Shown here piece after piece: positions 7,293-16,135 of a DNA stretch of 41,486 nucleotides (positions are counted from its first letter, which is position 1; each line of letters opens with the position of its first letter). The DNA lies in contig NZ_PXXU01000030.1 in assembly GCF_003011925.2 (NCBI RefSeq), positions 1 to 41,486 on the forward strand, in the 5' to 3' direction. Source of the DNA: Nitrosomonas supralitoralis (GTDB lineage: Bacteria; Pseudomonadota; Gammaproteobacteria; Burkholderiales; Nitrosomonadaceae). The notes beneath the pieces were generated by a model. It did not search any database and had not been told where the DNA came from. It saw only the letters and a list, made by a program, of their open reading frames with translations. The position numbers and the translations under genes are program-made.

Positions 7293-8063
7293 ATGAAAAA
7301 TCAATTTTCAAAAAAAGTGGCCACCTTCTCCAGCATGATTATCTTACTGTTATCTACCCCAGTAGTGATGGGGAATAGTCTGGAAAACCTGGCCAGGTCA
7401 TTGGCCAAAATTCGGGGCGAAGTTGAAACGCTCCAGACACAGTTGGATCTTGATAAAGAAAAGCATGGCAGCAGAATGTCAGCACTCAATTCGCAATTGG
7501 CAGATTTGAGTGTTGAAGAACGACGGCAAAAACTAAGTATTGAGAAGTTGCAACATTCCATTGAAAAATTAGGTGTTACGGCGAAGCAGGCGGAACAATC
7601 AGGTGAAAGTCTGAAACCGATTCTGTTAGCCGTGCTGGGTGAATATAGACATCATATTCAAACCGGGTTTCCGTTCAAAATGGATGATCGCGTCAAGGCT
7701 ATTAATGACTTGGAAAACAACCTGATCAATCAACAAGTAGACCCAAACAAGGCGGTCAACCAGACCTGGTCATTGATTGAAGATGAAATTCGTCTAAGCA
7801 AAGAAAATGGCATTTACCAGCAAACAGTAATGCTCAATGGAGAAAAAGTGCTGGTGGATATTGCGAAACTGGGTACGGTATTTCTTTTTTTCCAAACCAA
7901 GGATAACCAAAGCGGAATGGCTATAAAACAGGCATCAGGAGGTTGGAAGTTTGAAGTCGTGGAAAGCGCCGGCGACAGGGAACGAATCCGAAATTTATTT
8001 GATTCACTGAAGAAGCAAATTCGCCAAGGATATTTTGAATTACCAAATCCGTTGAAAAAATGA
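7293..8063 (+). CDS. DUF3450-type exported coiled-coil protein of a TonB2-like operon
   Basis: This is an exported protein of 256 residues. A Sec signal peptide ends near residue 27 (PVVMGNS). A long heptad-rich region follows (about 30-110; for example KIRGEVETLQTQLDLDKEKH and LSVEERRQKLSIEKLQHSI), then a compact C-terminal domain with GEYRHHIQTGFPFKMDDR. This matches the DUF3450 family as I know it, whose genes precede TtpC-type genes in Vibrio and related TonB2 clusters. The ATG at 7293 has GAGGA five to nine bases upstream; ATG 7239 is in frame but lies inside the Pho box. The stop overlaps the next start (ATGA), which indicates coupling. The role is unknown; a periplasmic partner of the Ton motor is the natural inference. 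Confidence 0.8.
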   Translation: MKNQFSKKVATFSSMIILLLSTPVVMGNSLENLARSLAKIRGEVETLQTQLDLDKEKHGSRMSALNSQLADLSVEERRQKLSIEKLQHSIEKLGVTAKQAEQSGESLKPILLAVLGEYRHHIQTGFPFKMDDRVKAINDLENNLINQQVDPNKAVNQTWSLIEDEIRLSKENGIYQQTVMLNGEKVLVDIAKLGTVFLFFQTKDNQSGMAIKQASGGWKFEVVESAGDRERIRNLFDSLKKQIRQGYFELPNPLKK

Positions 8064-9553
8064 AAATAATCTTATCCATCCTGACGCTGTTCATCGTCTT
8101 GTTCAATTCTGCTTGGGCACAAGATCAAAAAACCGCAGAAACCACTGAAAATGCACCCGTTTCAGTGCCAGAAAGAAAGCCTGAATCTGCTCCTCCAAAA
8201 AAACAAAATGCGGCCAAGCAAAATACTGTCAGCTTGGAGACGGCGTATAAACGCGAATATGCTTTTCTGGAAGCACAGAAGCGCGAGCTGACTGAGCGCT
8301 TGAGATCCTATCAAGCCAGTGCCAATCGGGAGGAGCAGACGCTGAGTGGAAAAATCAACGCGCTTGAACGCAGTTCGGTCGAACGCTCAGCCAAAATTGA
8401 TCAACTGAGCGCGCAACTTAACGAGTCGGAGCACAAGGAAGCCGCAGTCATGGAACGTAGCGATGCTTTGGAAACCACATATTTGCAGGCAGAAGCCACA
8501 TTAAAAAATCATGGCATAGAAATGCCAGAGGCAATGAAGGAAGCAAAAGATAATGATCCCATCAAAGTTGATTTTCTATTTAAGCAAGCATTGTCTGTAC
8601 TCCAGAAGCTCGGTGCAATTCAAACAACTTCAGGCCACTTTTTCTTAGCCAGCGGTAAGCAGGTAGAAGGATCATTGATTCACCTGGGTAATATTGCAGC
8701 TTTTGGAGTGAGCACCGACGGTGGTGGAAGCCTGGTTCCCGCAGGTGGTGGTGATTTCAAGGTCTGGAAAAATGCGGGTGCAGAGAACGCTGCAGCTTTG
8801 AGCAAGAACGAACAGCCAGATGTTTTGCAATTGTATTTATTTGAATCACGTACCAGTGCTATTGATGAGACTCCTGAAAAAACAATCATAAACATTATTA
8901 ATTCCGGTGGCCCAATTGGTTGGATCATAGTGATGCTGGGCGGTTTTGCAATCTTGTTGGTTCTGATCAGAGCACATTTATTGCGGACTAACAGCTCTAA
9001 CACCCAACAATTGACGGAGCAAATTCTCGCCCAATTAGCTTCCGGCGATCTGGAAGATGCCAAGAAAAGCTGTGAAGACAATTCATCCGCGATCGGACGT
9101 GTATTGCACTATACCCTGCGCCATTTGAAAGATGACCGAGATCACATGGAAGGTATTGTATACGAAGCCATTCTACAGGAGTCCGGCCCATTAGATCGTT
9201 TTGGTGCAGCGATATTGGTGATTGCCTCCGTAGCCCCCCTGCTCGGTTTACTGGGTACGGTAACCGGCATGATCGAAACCTTTGACATGATTACCGAATT
9301 TGGCACCGGCGACCCTAAGCTGTTGTCGGATGGAATTTCAATTGCTCTGGTAACAACGCAACTGGGCTTGATCGTAGCAATTCCGACCTTGATGTTGGGT
9401 TCATTGCTGTCCTCCTGGGCAAAAAATATTAAACGAGACATGGAATATTCAGCACTCAAAATCCTCAATGTTTTTCTGGGTGGTGCGCTCGATATCGACG
9501 AACTGAATGTACCCAATGTCGACGAAACTGCCTTGGCTCTTGGTAACCCTTGA
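8060..9553 (+). CDS. ttpC: TtpC-like MotA/TolQ/ExbB proton channel protein with periplasmic domain
   Basis: This 497-residue protein joins a signal peptide (residues 1-20, NSAWAQ), a Pro/Lys-rich linker, a periplasmic coiled coil (about 60-145; KREYAFLEAQKRELTERL), a small globular domain and a C-terminal ExbB-like membrane module. That module has a first membrane segment at about 290-312 (GWIIVMLGGFAILLVLI) and a paired second and third in SVAPLLGLLGTVTGMIETFD and ISIALVTTQLGLIVAIPTL. This arrangement is that of TtpC, the additional component that Vibrio TonB2 systems need besides ExbB2, ExbD2 and TonB2. It overlaps the DUF3450 gene by four bases and is followed one base later by exbB. It should couple the proton gradient to the TonB protein of this operon. 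Confidence 0.85.
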   Translation: MKIILSILTLFIVLFNSAWAQDQKTAETTENAPVSVPERKPESAPPKKQNAAKQNTVSLETAYKREYAFLEAQKRELTERLRSYQASANREEQTLSGKINALERSSVERSAKIDQLSAQLNESEHKEAAVMERSDALETTYLQAEATLKNHGIEMPEAMKEAKDNDPIKVDFLFKQALSVLQKLGAIQTTSGHFFLASGKQVEGSLIHLGNIAAFGVSTDGGGSLVPAGGGDFKVWKNAGAENAAALSKNEQPDVLQLYLFESRTSAIDETPEKTIINIINSGGPIGWIIVMLGGFAILLVLIRAHLLRTNSSNTQQLTEQILAQLASGDLEDAKKSCEDNSSAIGRVLHYTLRHLKDDRDHMEGIVYEAILQESGPLDRFGAAILVIASVAPLLGLLGTVTGMIETFDMITEFGTGDPKLLSDGISIALVTTQLGLIVAIPTLMLGSLLSSWAKNIKRDMEYSALKILNVFLGGALDIDELNVPNVDETALALGNP

Positions 9554-9554
9554 A

Positions 9555-10178
9555 ATGGACTTCCCGGAATATATTCAAATCATAAAACAGTTGTTTGTAG
9601 CAGGTGGAATTGTTATGCCTCCGTTAGTACTGTGCATCTTGTTGCTTTGGTATGGCCTGGGCTATCGATTCTGGGTAATGAAAACACCCAGAAGAATAGG
9701 TGTACGCGACTTGTTGAGATATTACCAGCAGCATGATGACCAACCAGCCAAAGGTATCGTCGCGCAGGCCATTAAACAAGGCGTTCGGTTGCAAAAAGAA
9801 GGTGTGAAAAATCTGCGACGTCATTTGGATGCTGCTTTTTATGAATATGAAAGAGAGATCAATAAATTTTCTGTTTTGGTACGAATCGTTATCATTATTT
9901 CCCCTTTGTTGGGTTTATTGGGAACTGTGATCGGGATGATCGAAACATTTGACTCATTAGCAACGATGACTCTGTATTCTCAATCCGGAGGTATCGCGGG
10001 TGGCATTTCCCAGGCTTTGTTTACTACCCAGATGGGACTCACAGTCGCCATTCCCGGTTTGCTGGCACACAGTATCCTGAATCGGAAACAGCATCAAATA
10101 GAGTCGGATCTTTCACAAGTCAAGGATCTGCTGTGCCACCAGATCGTTAGTCATCACCCAATAGTGAGTTCTTCATGA
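9555..10178 (+). CDS. exbB: ExbB proton channel subunit of the TonB2-like system
   Basis: This is a 207-residue ExbB/TolQ-family inner-membrane protein. The first membrane segment is at about residues 15-35 (GGIVMPPLVLCILLLWYG) and the second and third form the conserved pair IISPLLGLLGTVIGMIETFD and ISQALFTTQMGLTVAIPGLL. It lacks the long periplasmic domain of its upstream paralogue, so the operon encodes two different ExbB-like proteins. I place the start at ATG 9555, immediately after the upstream stop; translation is probably coupled. The last codons overlap exbD. ExbB and ExbD form the proton-driven motor that energises TonB. Confidence 0.88.
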   Translation: MDFPEYIQIIKQLFVAGGIVMPPLVLCILLLWYGLGYRFWVMKTPRRIGVRDLLRYYQQHDDQPAKGIVAQAIKQGVRLQKEGVKNLRRHLDAAFYEYEREINKFSVLVRIVIIISPLLGLLGTVIGMIETFDSLATMTLYSQSGGIAGGISQALFTTQMGLTVAIPGLLAHSILNRKQHQIESDLSQVKDLLCHQIVSHHPIVSSS

Positions 10179-10582
10179 TGAGAAACAAAGAATCTGCCGA
10201 AGTCGAAGCTACCATCGATATGGCGCCCTTGATCGATATCGTTTTTATCTTATTGATCTTTTTTATGGTGACAACGACTTTTGTTAAGGATATGAAACTG
10301 GAACTGGAACGCCCCAAGGCTAACAGCGCCGTAGCCGCATCGAGCAAAGCGATTCGATTATTCATTGATCGTAATGGCGACACCTATATGGATGGCGAAC
10401 CAGTACGGCTATGGTTAATACAAAGCAAGTTACGCGATGCGTTAAGTACTTCTTCCAACAAAATTGTTCTGGTGGTAACGGATGAAGGCGTGCCAGCAGG
10501 AAGGTTAGTGGAAGTGGTGGATCAGGCGCGTTTGGCAGGGGCCGAAAGCGTGGGTGTTGCAACTAAAAAAGAAGCGGGGTAA
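10175..10582 (+). CDS. exbD: ExbD subunit of the TonB2-like system
   Basis: This is a 135-residue ExbD/TolR-family protein. A short cytoplasmic N-terminus leads to one membrane helix with the essential acidic residue D21 in MAPLIDIVFILLIFFM, followed by a periplasmic domain (VVTDEGVPAGRLVEVVDQAR). Length and topology are normal for the family. It overlaps exbB (ATGATGA) and precedes tonB by five bases, so the three genes are one unit. It works with ExbB to turn proton flow into movement of TonB. Confidence 0.9.
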   Translation: MMRNKESAEVEATIDMAPLIDIVFILLIFFMVTTTFVKDMKLELERPKANSAVAASSKAIRLFIDRNGDTYMDGEPVRLWLIQSKLRDALSTSSNKIVLVVTDEGVPAGRLVEVVDQARLAGAESVGVATKKEAG

Positions 10583-10587
10583 AGAAA

Positions 10588-11223
10588 ATGAGAACTATCA
10601 ATATGAAACAACATTTTGCTGGAGCCGTGTCAATGCTATTTGGCCTGGTGCTCGTATTTGGATTGATCATAATATTAAATCACTACCTGGGAAAAATTGA
10701 AAGAACACCCCCTCAGGAAGTGACGGAAATCAGCATGACCCGGGAAATCAAACAAGAACCCAAAAAAGAAATTAAGAAGGTGGAGCCTAAAAGACAGGTA
10801 TCTCGCCCACAAGCACCCACTCCTTTCAAAGGGTTGGATACTGCGCTATCCGGCATTGATCTGGGATCGCTGGGCTTGAATAATGGGCAACGCGACATTG
10901 ACGACAGCTTACTCGGGAAAACAGGTAATGCCGTCATGACAGCCGATCTGGTGGATATTCCACCCAGACCGATTGCACGCGGATCGTTCAAATACCCGCC
11001 GACAGCCAAAAGAAAAGGCGTCAAGGGCTATGTTGTTTTGTCAGTATTAGTGGAAACCGATGGTTCTGTCAATCAAGTACAAGTGCTGGAATCCAGTCCT
11101 TCTGGAATTTTTGATGCAGCAGCTCTGCAAGGCATTCGTGCCTGGCAGTTTGAACCGGCAAAGTACAAAGGCGACACGGTACGTGTCTGGGCCAAGCAAA
11201 AAATCCGCTTTGATTTATCTTGA
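10588..11223 (+). CDS. tonB: TonB-type energy transducer
   Basis: This 211-residue protein has an N-terminal membrane helix (about residues 12-34, MLFGLVLVFGLIIIL), a charged Lys/Glu/Pro linker (EIKQEPKKEIKKVEPKRQ) and a C-terminal TonB domain (about 125-211) with YPPTAKRKGVKGYVVLSVLV, ESSPSGIFDAAALQGIRAW and the end VWAKQKIRFDLS. The linker is short, like the TonB2 class and unlike the long Pro-rich TonB1. The protein spans the periplasm and touches outer-membrane receptors. The TonB-dependent receptor about 1.3 kb downstream is its likely partner. A stop overlap with a weak TTG of the next gene is not needed; the next ATG lies eight bases on. Confidence 0.9.
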   Translation: MRTINMKQHFAGAVSMLFGLVLVFGLIIILNHYLGKIERTPPQEVTEISMTREIKQEPKKEIKKVEPKRQVSRPQAPTPFKGLDTALSGIDLGSLGLNNGQRDIDDSLLGKTGNAVMTADLVDIPPRPIARGSFKYPPTAKRKGVKGYVVLSVLVETDGSVNQVQVLESSPSGIFDAAALQGIRAWQFEPAKYKGDTVRVWAKQKIRFDLS

Positions 11224-11231
11224 CAGTTGAC

Positions 11232-12404
11232 ATGAAAAACCGTTGGATCTGGCAGCTTCATTACGTGATTTATGTTGCCATCGCTCTGAGCTGTTACTCT
11301 CACCCTGTTGGTGCAACCGATAAGAAGTCACAGCCAACTGATTTTATTGAATTGGCTGCCATCATGTTAAAAGATGGTCATCATGATCGCGCTTTGCTGG
11401 CCCTGCAGAGTGTCGACTTAGGAAATAAAAAAACAGATCTGGCCAGATTCTATACTTTGCAAGGGTTATCGTATCTGGGACTAAGTGATCTTGAGGCAGC
11501 CAAAGATAGCTTGCAACAAGCAGTCAAAAATGGGCAAAAAGATCCATCGATCTTCATCTATCTGGCACAAGCTTACTTCGGGATTAAAGATTACAAAAAC
11601 ACCATCGAAGCCATAGAAAAAGCAGGCTCATTGGTCAACAAAGATGCTGTATTAATCAGCATGAAAGCGGAATCCTATTGGCATTTGCAACTAGCCACCG
11701 CAGCGATCAATACATTGAATGAGGGACAACGGATATTTCCATCTGATTATCGTTTTCTCAAGCGTAAGGTATTTTATTTTGTCGAGCTGGGCCTCTATCA
11801 GGAAGCCATCAGGTTAGGTCGAGAGTATTTTAAACAATCTGAAGCCACAGCTGCGGATTATGTCGCATTCGGCAATGCGTTGCGTTTAAGTCGGGAATAT
11901 AAGGAAGCCATCAATATCCTGGAAGTTGCGCGCTTGCAATACCCACATGAGGAAATGGTAGCAAAGCTGCTGGCACATACCTATCTGGATCAAGGGCATT
12001 TGAATTCTGCGGCCTTTATCCTGGAACAGGCCGCGTTATCGAATTCCACTCTGCAGGCTGAAGCTGCCGAAATATACCGACGTGCAGGTCGATTTCATAA
12101 GGCATTGACACTCAATGAAAGCATCAGTGATCAGAAAGTAAAACTCAAGCAGCGATTATCCATTCTACTGGCACTAAATCAATTTGAGCGCGCCGCCAAC
12201 ATGGAATCCAGCTTGTACCGTACCGGCTTATTGGAAGACCAGGATGTTCGCTATGCACTGGCTTATGCACTCTTTTCGAGCCGCCGTTTTTCGGAAGTGA
12301 ATAAGCATTTGGATCATCTTAAAAATGCCGAGCTTTTTCGCAAAGCCACTGAGTTACGCCGCTTGATGGAAGTATGTAAAAACGAACCGTGGCAATGTAC
12401 CTGA
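11232..12404 (+). CDS. Exported TPR protein closing the TonB2-like operon
   Basis: This is a protein of about 390 residues with an N-terminal signal sequence (ATG 11232; hydrophobic YVIYVAIALSC, cleavage probably near GATD). Tetratricopeptide-type helix pairs fill most of the mature part (for example ALLALQSVDLGNKKTDLARF, FIYLAQAYFGIKDYKNTIEA, AAFILEQAALSNSTLQAEAA). Genes for such TPR proteins end the TonB2-type clusters of Vibrio and other marine proteobacteria, in the same order as here. The role is unknown; a periplasmic scaffold for the motor or the receptor is inferred. The upstream TTG at 11220 is in frame, but the ATG gives a normal signal peptide. Confidence 0.75.
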   Translation: MKNRWIWQLHYVIYVAIALSCYSHPVGATDKKSQPTDFIELAAIMLKDGHHDRALLALQSVDLGNKKTDLARFYTLQGLSYLGLSDLEAAKDSLQQAVKNGQKDPSIFIYLAQAYFGIKDYKNTIEAIEKAGSLVNKDAVLISMKAESYWHLQLATAAINTLNEGQRIFPSDYRFLKRKVFYFVELGLYQEAIRLGREYFKQSEATAADYVAFGNALRLSREYKEAINILEVARLQYPHEEMVAKLLAHTYLDQGHLNSAAFILEQAALSNSTLQAEAAEIYRRAGRFHKALTLNESISDQKVKLKQRLSILLALNQFERAANMESSLYRTGLLEDQDVRYALAYALFSSRRFSEVNKHLDHLKNAELFRKATELRRLMEVCKNEPWQCT

Positions 12405-12526
12405 TGCATACGCTGACTATGCCGCCTTAACATCCGCTCGAGACAGCTCTTTCCGTCATTTAATAATTAAAGAATTTTCTCCATGAACCAGTGTGCTGTA
12501 AGTGGAGAGGGGGCTTGATACGCCAA

Positions 12527-15500
12527 ATGAATACACAATTAAAAAATTTTTTATGGTTATGCAGTTTAATCGCGATTGCTTCAACCAGCACTATTGCACG
12601 GGGCGATACCGATAAAGCCGAGTTTTCAATTCATTTATTTCAGAATGGAATACCAATTGAAAATGCAGAGCTATCAATTACCAGTGAATCGTATGATAAA
12701 TCCAATGCAGCATTAATCTTCGAAGCTACGCCATCGACTTACAGTTGGCTTGTAGAGGGCGATTCAGCGCTTAAAACCAATGCCAATGGAAGTCTTGCCG
12801 GAAAATTGCCGCCTGGATTCTATCAGTTCAGTATTCAAACCCAGGATCAGAAATATACCTTCGATTTACCGCTGGATCCGGCTGAGAATGTGCAAATTCT
12901 TATCACCTTCTATCCTGATAAAAAGAAACCTCTGTTGAATATCGAAAGCTCAGCCACAGGGACAATGGCAGGTAGTGGTGATGCAGCAAGCGATGCTCAA
13001 GACCAAGGAGAAGGCACTGTCGCTGTGCAAGTGATATCCGCAGAAACGCAGAAACCGCTCAAGGATGTTCAGGTTTTTCTGAGTGGATTCAAACAAAAAT
13101 TAAGAACCGATGCGCAAGGCCGGGTAATCGCGGTTGTTCCATCAGGCAGTTACAGTGTTTCTTTGTTACATAGCGCGTACAGTAGCCAAACGCAGGATGA
13201 TGTCGAAATCATCCACGATCAAACCACGGAGCTAAGTTTCAAGCTTACCCCTGCAGGCGTTGAATTGGCCGAATATGTAGTTCTGGAACCACATTTGGCA
13301 GGCACTGTTGCCTCAGTGATCGAAGAACAGCGAAACGCAAGATCGGTTTCAACCGTTCTAGGTGCAGAGCAATTCAGCCGAGCGGGCGATAGTGATGCTG
13401 CCAGTGCGTTGCGAAGAGCATCCGGGCTAACTTTGGTCGGTGGTCAATTCATTTTTATTCGGGGCTTAGGCGAACGATTTTCAACCACATTGTTAAATGG
13501 TGCCGCAATTCCTAGCCCAGATGCAACCCGGCGTGTAGTTCCTCTCGATCTTTTTCCAACCAATATCCTTGAAAGTGTGCTGGTGCAAAAAACCTACTCT
13601 CCGGATCGCCCGGCGGAATTTGCAGGAGGCACGGTCGAGCTTCGAACACGTGGAATTCCCGATGAATTTTTCTTCAATCTTAATTTGCAGGTAGGCGTTA
13701 ATGACAATACTACGTTCCAAGATGGACTGACATACAAAGGAGGAGGACTGGATTTCACCAGTTTTGACGATGGTGCGCGTGCGTTGCCCGATTCGATAGC
13801 AAATGCAACACAAAATGGTGAAACCATAAAACCTGCAAGTATTTTTAATCCGAGTGGTTCAACGCCTGAACAGATTGAGAAGTTTGGCGAAGATTTATCC
13901 GGAGTATGGGATGTCAATAATAAAAAACGCGGACCTGATGCTGGCATCCAGGCATCGATGGGGGATAGTTTTACGCTGGGTGATTTCAGGTTGGGTTATA
14001 TTGCCGCTGCTGGCTGGAAAAGGGAGTTCAGAAAACAAAATGAAGTCAATCGAGCATTCGTTGCTGCCGATACAGAAGACGGCAGTTTAAGAAAGATTCA
14101 GGATTTCAATATGCAACGCTCATGGAGTGAAGTGCAACTTACCGGCTATGCAGCGACAGAACTTCATTACAAAGACAATCATCGGTTCTTCGCCAAGTCC
14201 ATGTTTCTCCGCCAGTCATTTGATGAAGCAAGAATCACTCAGGGCTTTACTGATGCCGAGACGAATGATATTCGCAGAACACGACTGAAGTTCTTTGCCA
14301 ATCAATTGTTGATGACGCAGGTTGGCGGTGATCATCAATTTGATTGGCTAAAGGATTTATCGATTAACTGGTTATATACCAATGCAACTGCCAACAGGGA
14401 TGAGCCTAAAACACGCGATTACCGTTTTGACGCTGATAAGCAAGGCAACTACTTTTTTGCGCAGCGAGCGGATAACAATCAGGTCATGTTTGCAGACCTG
14501 GTTGACAAGGATCAGAGCTGGCGCGTAGATGGAAAACTGCCGGTGCAGTCTTCACACGAACACAAGATTACTTTGGGCAGTGGTTTTATCGCTCAAAGCA
14601 AAACCAGAGATTCAAGTATTCAGCGTTTCAATTATTTTCCAGTTGGCCCGGACGGATTTAATCCGGCTGTTTTTGCACAGCCATCTTTGGAGAGTATATT
14701 GCGACCTCAGTATATTGGTGCAAATGGATTTCAGTTACGCGAAGTAACGCGACCCAGCGATAAGTACAATGCCTCGCAAGATCTTTTTTCTTATTACGGA
14801 AAAATGGATTGGATGTTGTATGACAGGGTCAATATAACTGGCGGATTGCGCTGGGAAAACAATGATCAGCGCGTTGATACTTTTACATTGAATAATAATC
14901 CTACGACTGCCAGACTCAACAGAGTTGATATGTTGCCGTCCGCAGTTGCCACTTTATTTCTCACCGATAAACAGCAACTTCGTGCGGGCTTCAGTCAAAC
15001 ATTATCAAGACCCGATTTCAGGGAATTATCCTCAGCCCCTTTTACCGATATCAATACCAATCAGGAAACTGTCGGCAATCCCAATTTGAAGCAAACATCC
15101 ATTACCAATTGGGATTTACGCTGGGAATATTACTTATCACCCACTGAAAATATTTTTGCCGGGTTTTTCTGGAAAGATCTGACCCTGCCGATTGAGCTGG
15201 TTGCGGTTCCAGGTACTGCGGGTCTTAATACCTATCAGAATACCGATAAAGCAAATATCTATGGATTTGAGCTAGAGCTACTAAAGAAACTGGATTTTGT
15301 TCATCCTAAGCTGCAGAATTTTTATATCGGTGGCAACTACACTTGGTCGACATCCAATGTTCAGTTGAATGCCGAGAATCTTAAAGCGCAAACGACGAAC
15401 AACAGACCTCTACAGGGACATTCCGCACAGATTGTTAATTTTCAATTAGGTTATGACAATCCAAAATGGAAAACGCAGGCTACCTTGCTATACAACGTTT

Positions 15501-15730
15501 CCAGCCAGCGCATCCTGGCTGCCGGTGTATTAGGTGCGCCGGATAAGTATGAACAACCGGTGCATCAACTGGATTTTGTATTTAGCCAGAATTTATATAA
15601 AGGACTATCAATGCAATTGTCTATGCAGAATTTACTGGATTCTGAAATTCGTGTTACACAGGGTGATGAAATTACTCGGCAGTTCCGCCGGGGACGTTTT
15701 TTCAATCTCAGCGTTCGGTTAGCATATTAA
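12527..15730 (+). CDS. TonB-dependent outer-membrane receptor with N-terminal carboxypeptidase-regulatory-like domains
   Basis: This 1067-residue receptor has a signal peptide (ends near STIARGD) and two N-terminal beta-sandwich stretches: residues about 30-135 and 155-245, the second with AETQKPLKDVQVFLSG and LRTDAQGRVIAVVPSGSY, a CarboxypepD-reg-like pattern. A TonB-box-like AEYVVLEP follows, then a plug (GQFIFIRGLGERFSTTLLNG, DLFPTNILESVLVQKTYSPD) and a long beta-barrel ending RRGRFFNLSVRLAY with the usual C-terminal aromatic residue. This layout resembles Oar-like and SusC-like receptors more than small siderophore receptors. The ligand is not deducible; the Pho context suggests phosphorus compounds or secretion of the downstream exoprotein. 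The ATG 12527 lies 14 bases after GAGGGGG; GTG 12491 is in frame but gives no better signal peptide. Confidence 0.85.
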   Translation: MNTQLKNFLWLCSLIAIASTSTIARGDTDKAEFSIHLFQNGIPIENAELSITSESYDKSNAALIFEATPSTYSWLVEGDSALKTNANGSLAGKLPPGFYQFSIQTQDQKYTFDLPLDPAENVQILITFYPDKKKPLLNIESSATGTMAGSGDAASDAQDQGEGTVAVQVISAETQKPLKDVQVFLSGFKQKLRTDAQGRVIAVVPSGSYSVSLLHSAYSSQTQDDVEIIHDQTTELSFKLTPAGVELAEYVVLEPHLAGTVASVIEEQRNARSVSTVLGAEQFSRAGDSDAASALRRASGLTLVGGQFIFIRGLGERFSTTLLNGAAIPSPDATRRVVPLDLFPTNILESVLVQKTYSPDRPAEFAGGTVELRTRGIPDEFFFNLNLQVGVNDNTTFQDGLTYKGGGLDFTSFDDGARALPDSIANATQNGETIKPASIFNPSGSTPEQIEKFGEDLSGVWDVNNKKRGPDAGIQASMGDSFTLGDFRLGYIAAAGWKREFRKQNEVNRAFVAADTEDGSLRKIQDFNMQRSWSEVQLTGYAATELHYKDNHRFFAKSMFLRQSFDEARITQGFTDAETNDIRRTRLKFFANQLLMTQVGGDHQFDWLKDLSINWLYTNATANRDEPKTRDYRFDADKQGNYFFAQRADNNQVMFADLVDKDQSWRVDGKLPVQSSHEHKITLGSGFIAQSKTRDSSIQRFNYFPVGPDGFNPAVFAQPSLESILRPQYIGANGFQLREVTRPSDKYNASQDLFSYYGKMDWMLYDRVNITGGLRWENNDQRVDTFTLNNNPTTARLNRVDMLPSAVATLFLTDKQQLRAGFSQTLSRPDFRELSSAPFTDINTNQETVGNPNLKQTSITNWDLRWEYYLSPTENIFAGFFWKDLTLPIELVAVPGTAGLNTYQNTDKANIYGFELELLKKLDFVHPKLQNFYIGGNYTWSTSNVQLNAENLKAQTTNNRPLQGHSAQIVNFQLGYDNPKWKTQATLLYNVSSQRILAAGVLGAPDKYEQPVHQLDFVFSQNLYKGLSMQLSMQNLLDSEIRVTQGDEITRQFRRGRFFNLSVRLAY

Positions 15731-15786
15731 TATTAGTAGAACACAGGATTTTGATTAGCTATTAAGCCCCAACTTCAGGTAAAGGT

Positions 15787-15988
15787 TGCCACGTTCAAAC
15801 TGTTCGCACGATTTCGATTGAAGTCGGCACGCAAAACTCCGGTCTGGCCCTAGTGCTGACGAAACAGGCCTTTCCAATGCTGCTTTTGGCTCCCGTTGCG
15901 GGCGCGGTTTCAGCGCTCATGCATTCTAATGATTGGCAGTTTGCTGGCGGTTTTGTGGCGAATTGTGGCGCTAGGTAGTCTGCGATAA
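15787..15988 (+). pseudogene. Bile-acid:sodium symporter (BASS) family C-terminal remnant
   Basis: In the frame of base 15796 this stretch reads QTVRTISIEVGTQNSGLALV and then LTKQAFPMLLLAPVAGAVSA. RT(I/V)SIEVGxQNSGLA is the signature of the last part of BASS-family transporters. Near 15925-15931 the match moves to another frame, which continues MIGSLLAVLWRI and ends at TAA 15986-15988, giving the usual family C-terminus. The gene thus has lost most of its length and carries a frameshift. It lies between the receptor and the beta-helix gene and interrupts what would otherwise be an operon. Confidence 0.75.
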
Positions 15989-16076
15989 CGAGCAAAACAT
16001 CTGAGTGCGAATAAATCCCCATTTCAGTTAATTGCGCAATGACCCAAATTTGAATTTATATGGCAATGTAATATCC

Positions 16077-16114
16077 CTGTCATGTTGGCTTGTTAAATTT
16101 ACTCACCCTATATA
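16077..16114 (+). promoter_or_regulatory. Possible weak Pho half-site and -10 before the beta-helix gene
   Basis: A perfect Pho half-site CTGTCAT is at 16077-16083. A second degenerate half (CTTGTTAA) begins at 16089, one base further than the consensus spacing, and TATATA is at 16109-16114. The geometry is not as good as in the other three boxes, so this is only a candidate promoter for the next gene. Confidence 0.35.
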
Positions 16115-16135
16115 AAACTTGGAGACGGGTAAATC

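Noticed and set aside
12405..12526. A Pho box in front of the TonB-dependent receptor
   Set aside because: The best candidate (CCGTCATTTAATAATTAA, near 12450) matches only 11 of 18 positions and has no correctly spaced -10; the receptor may be read from upstream or from another promoter.
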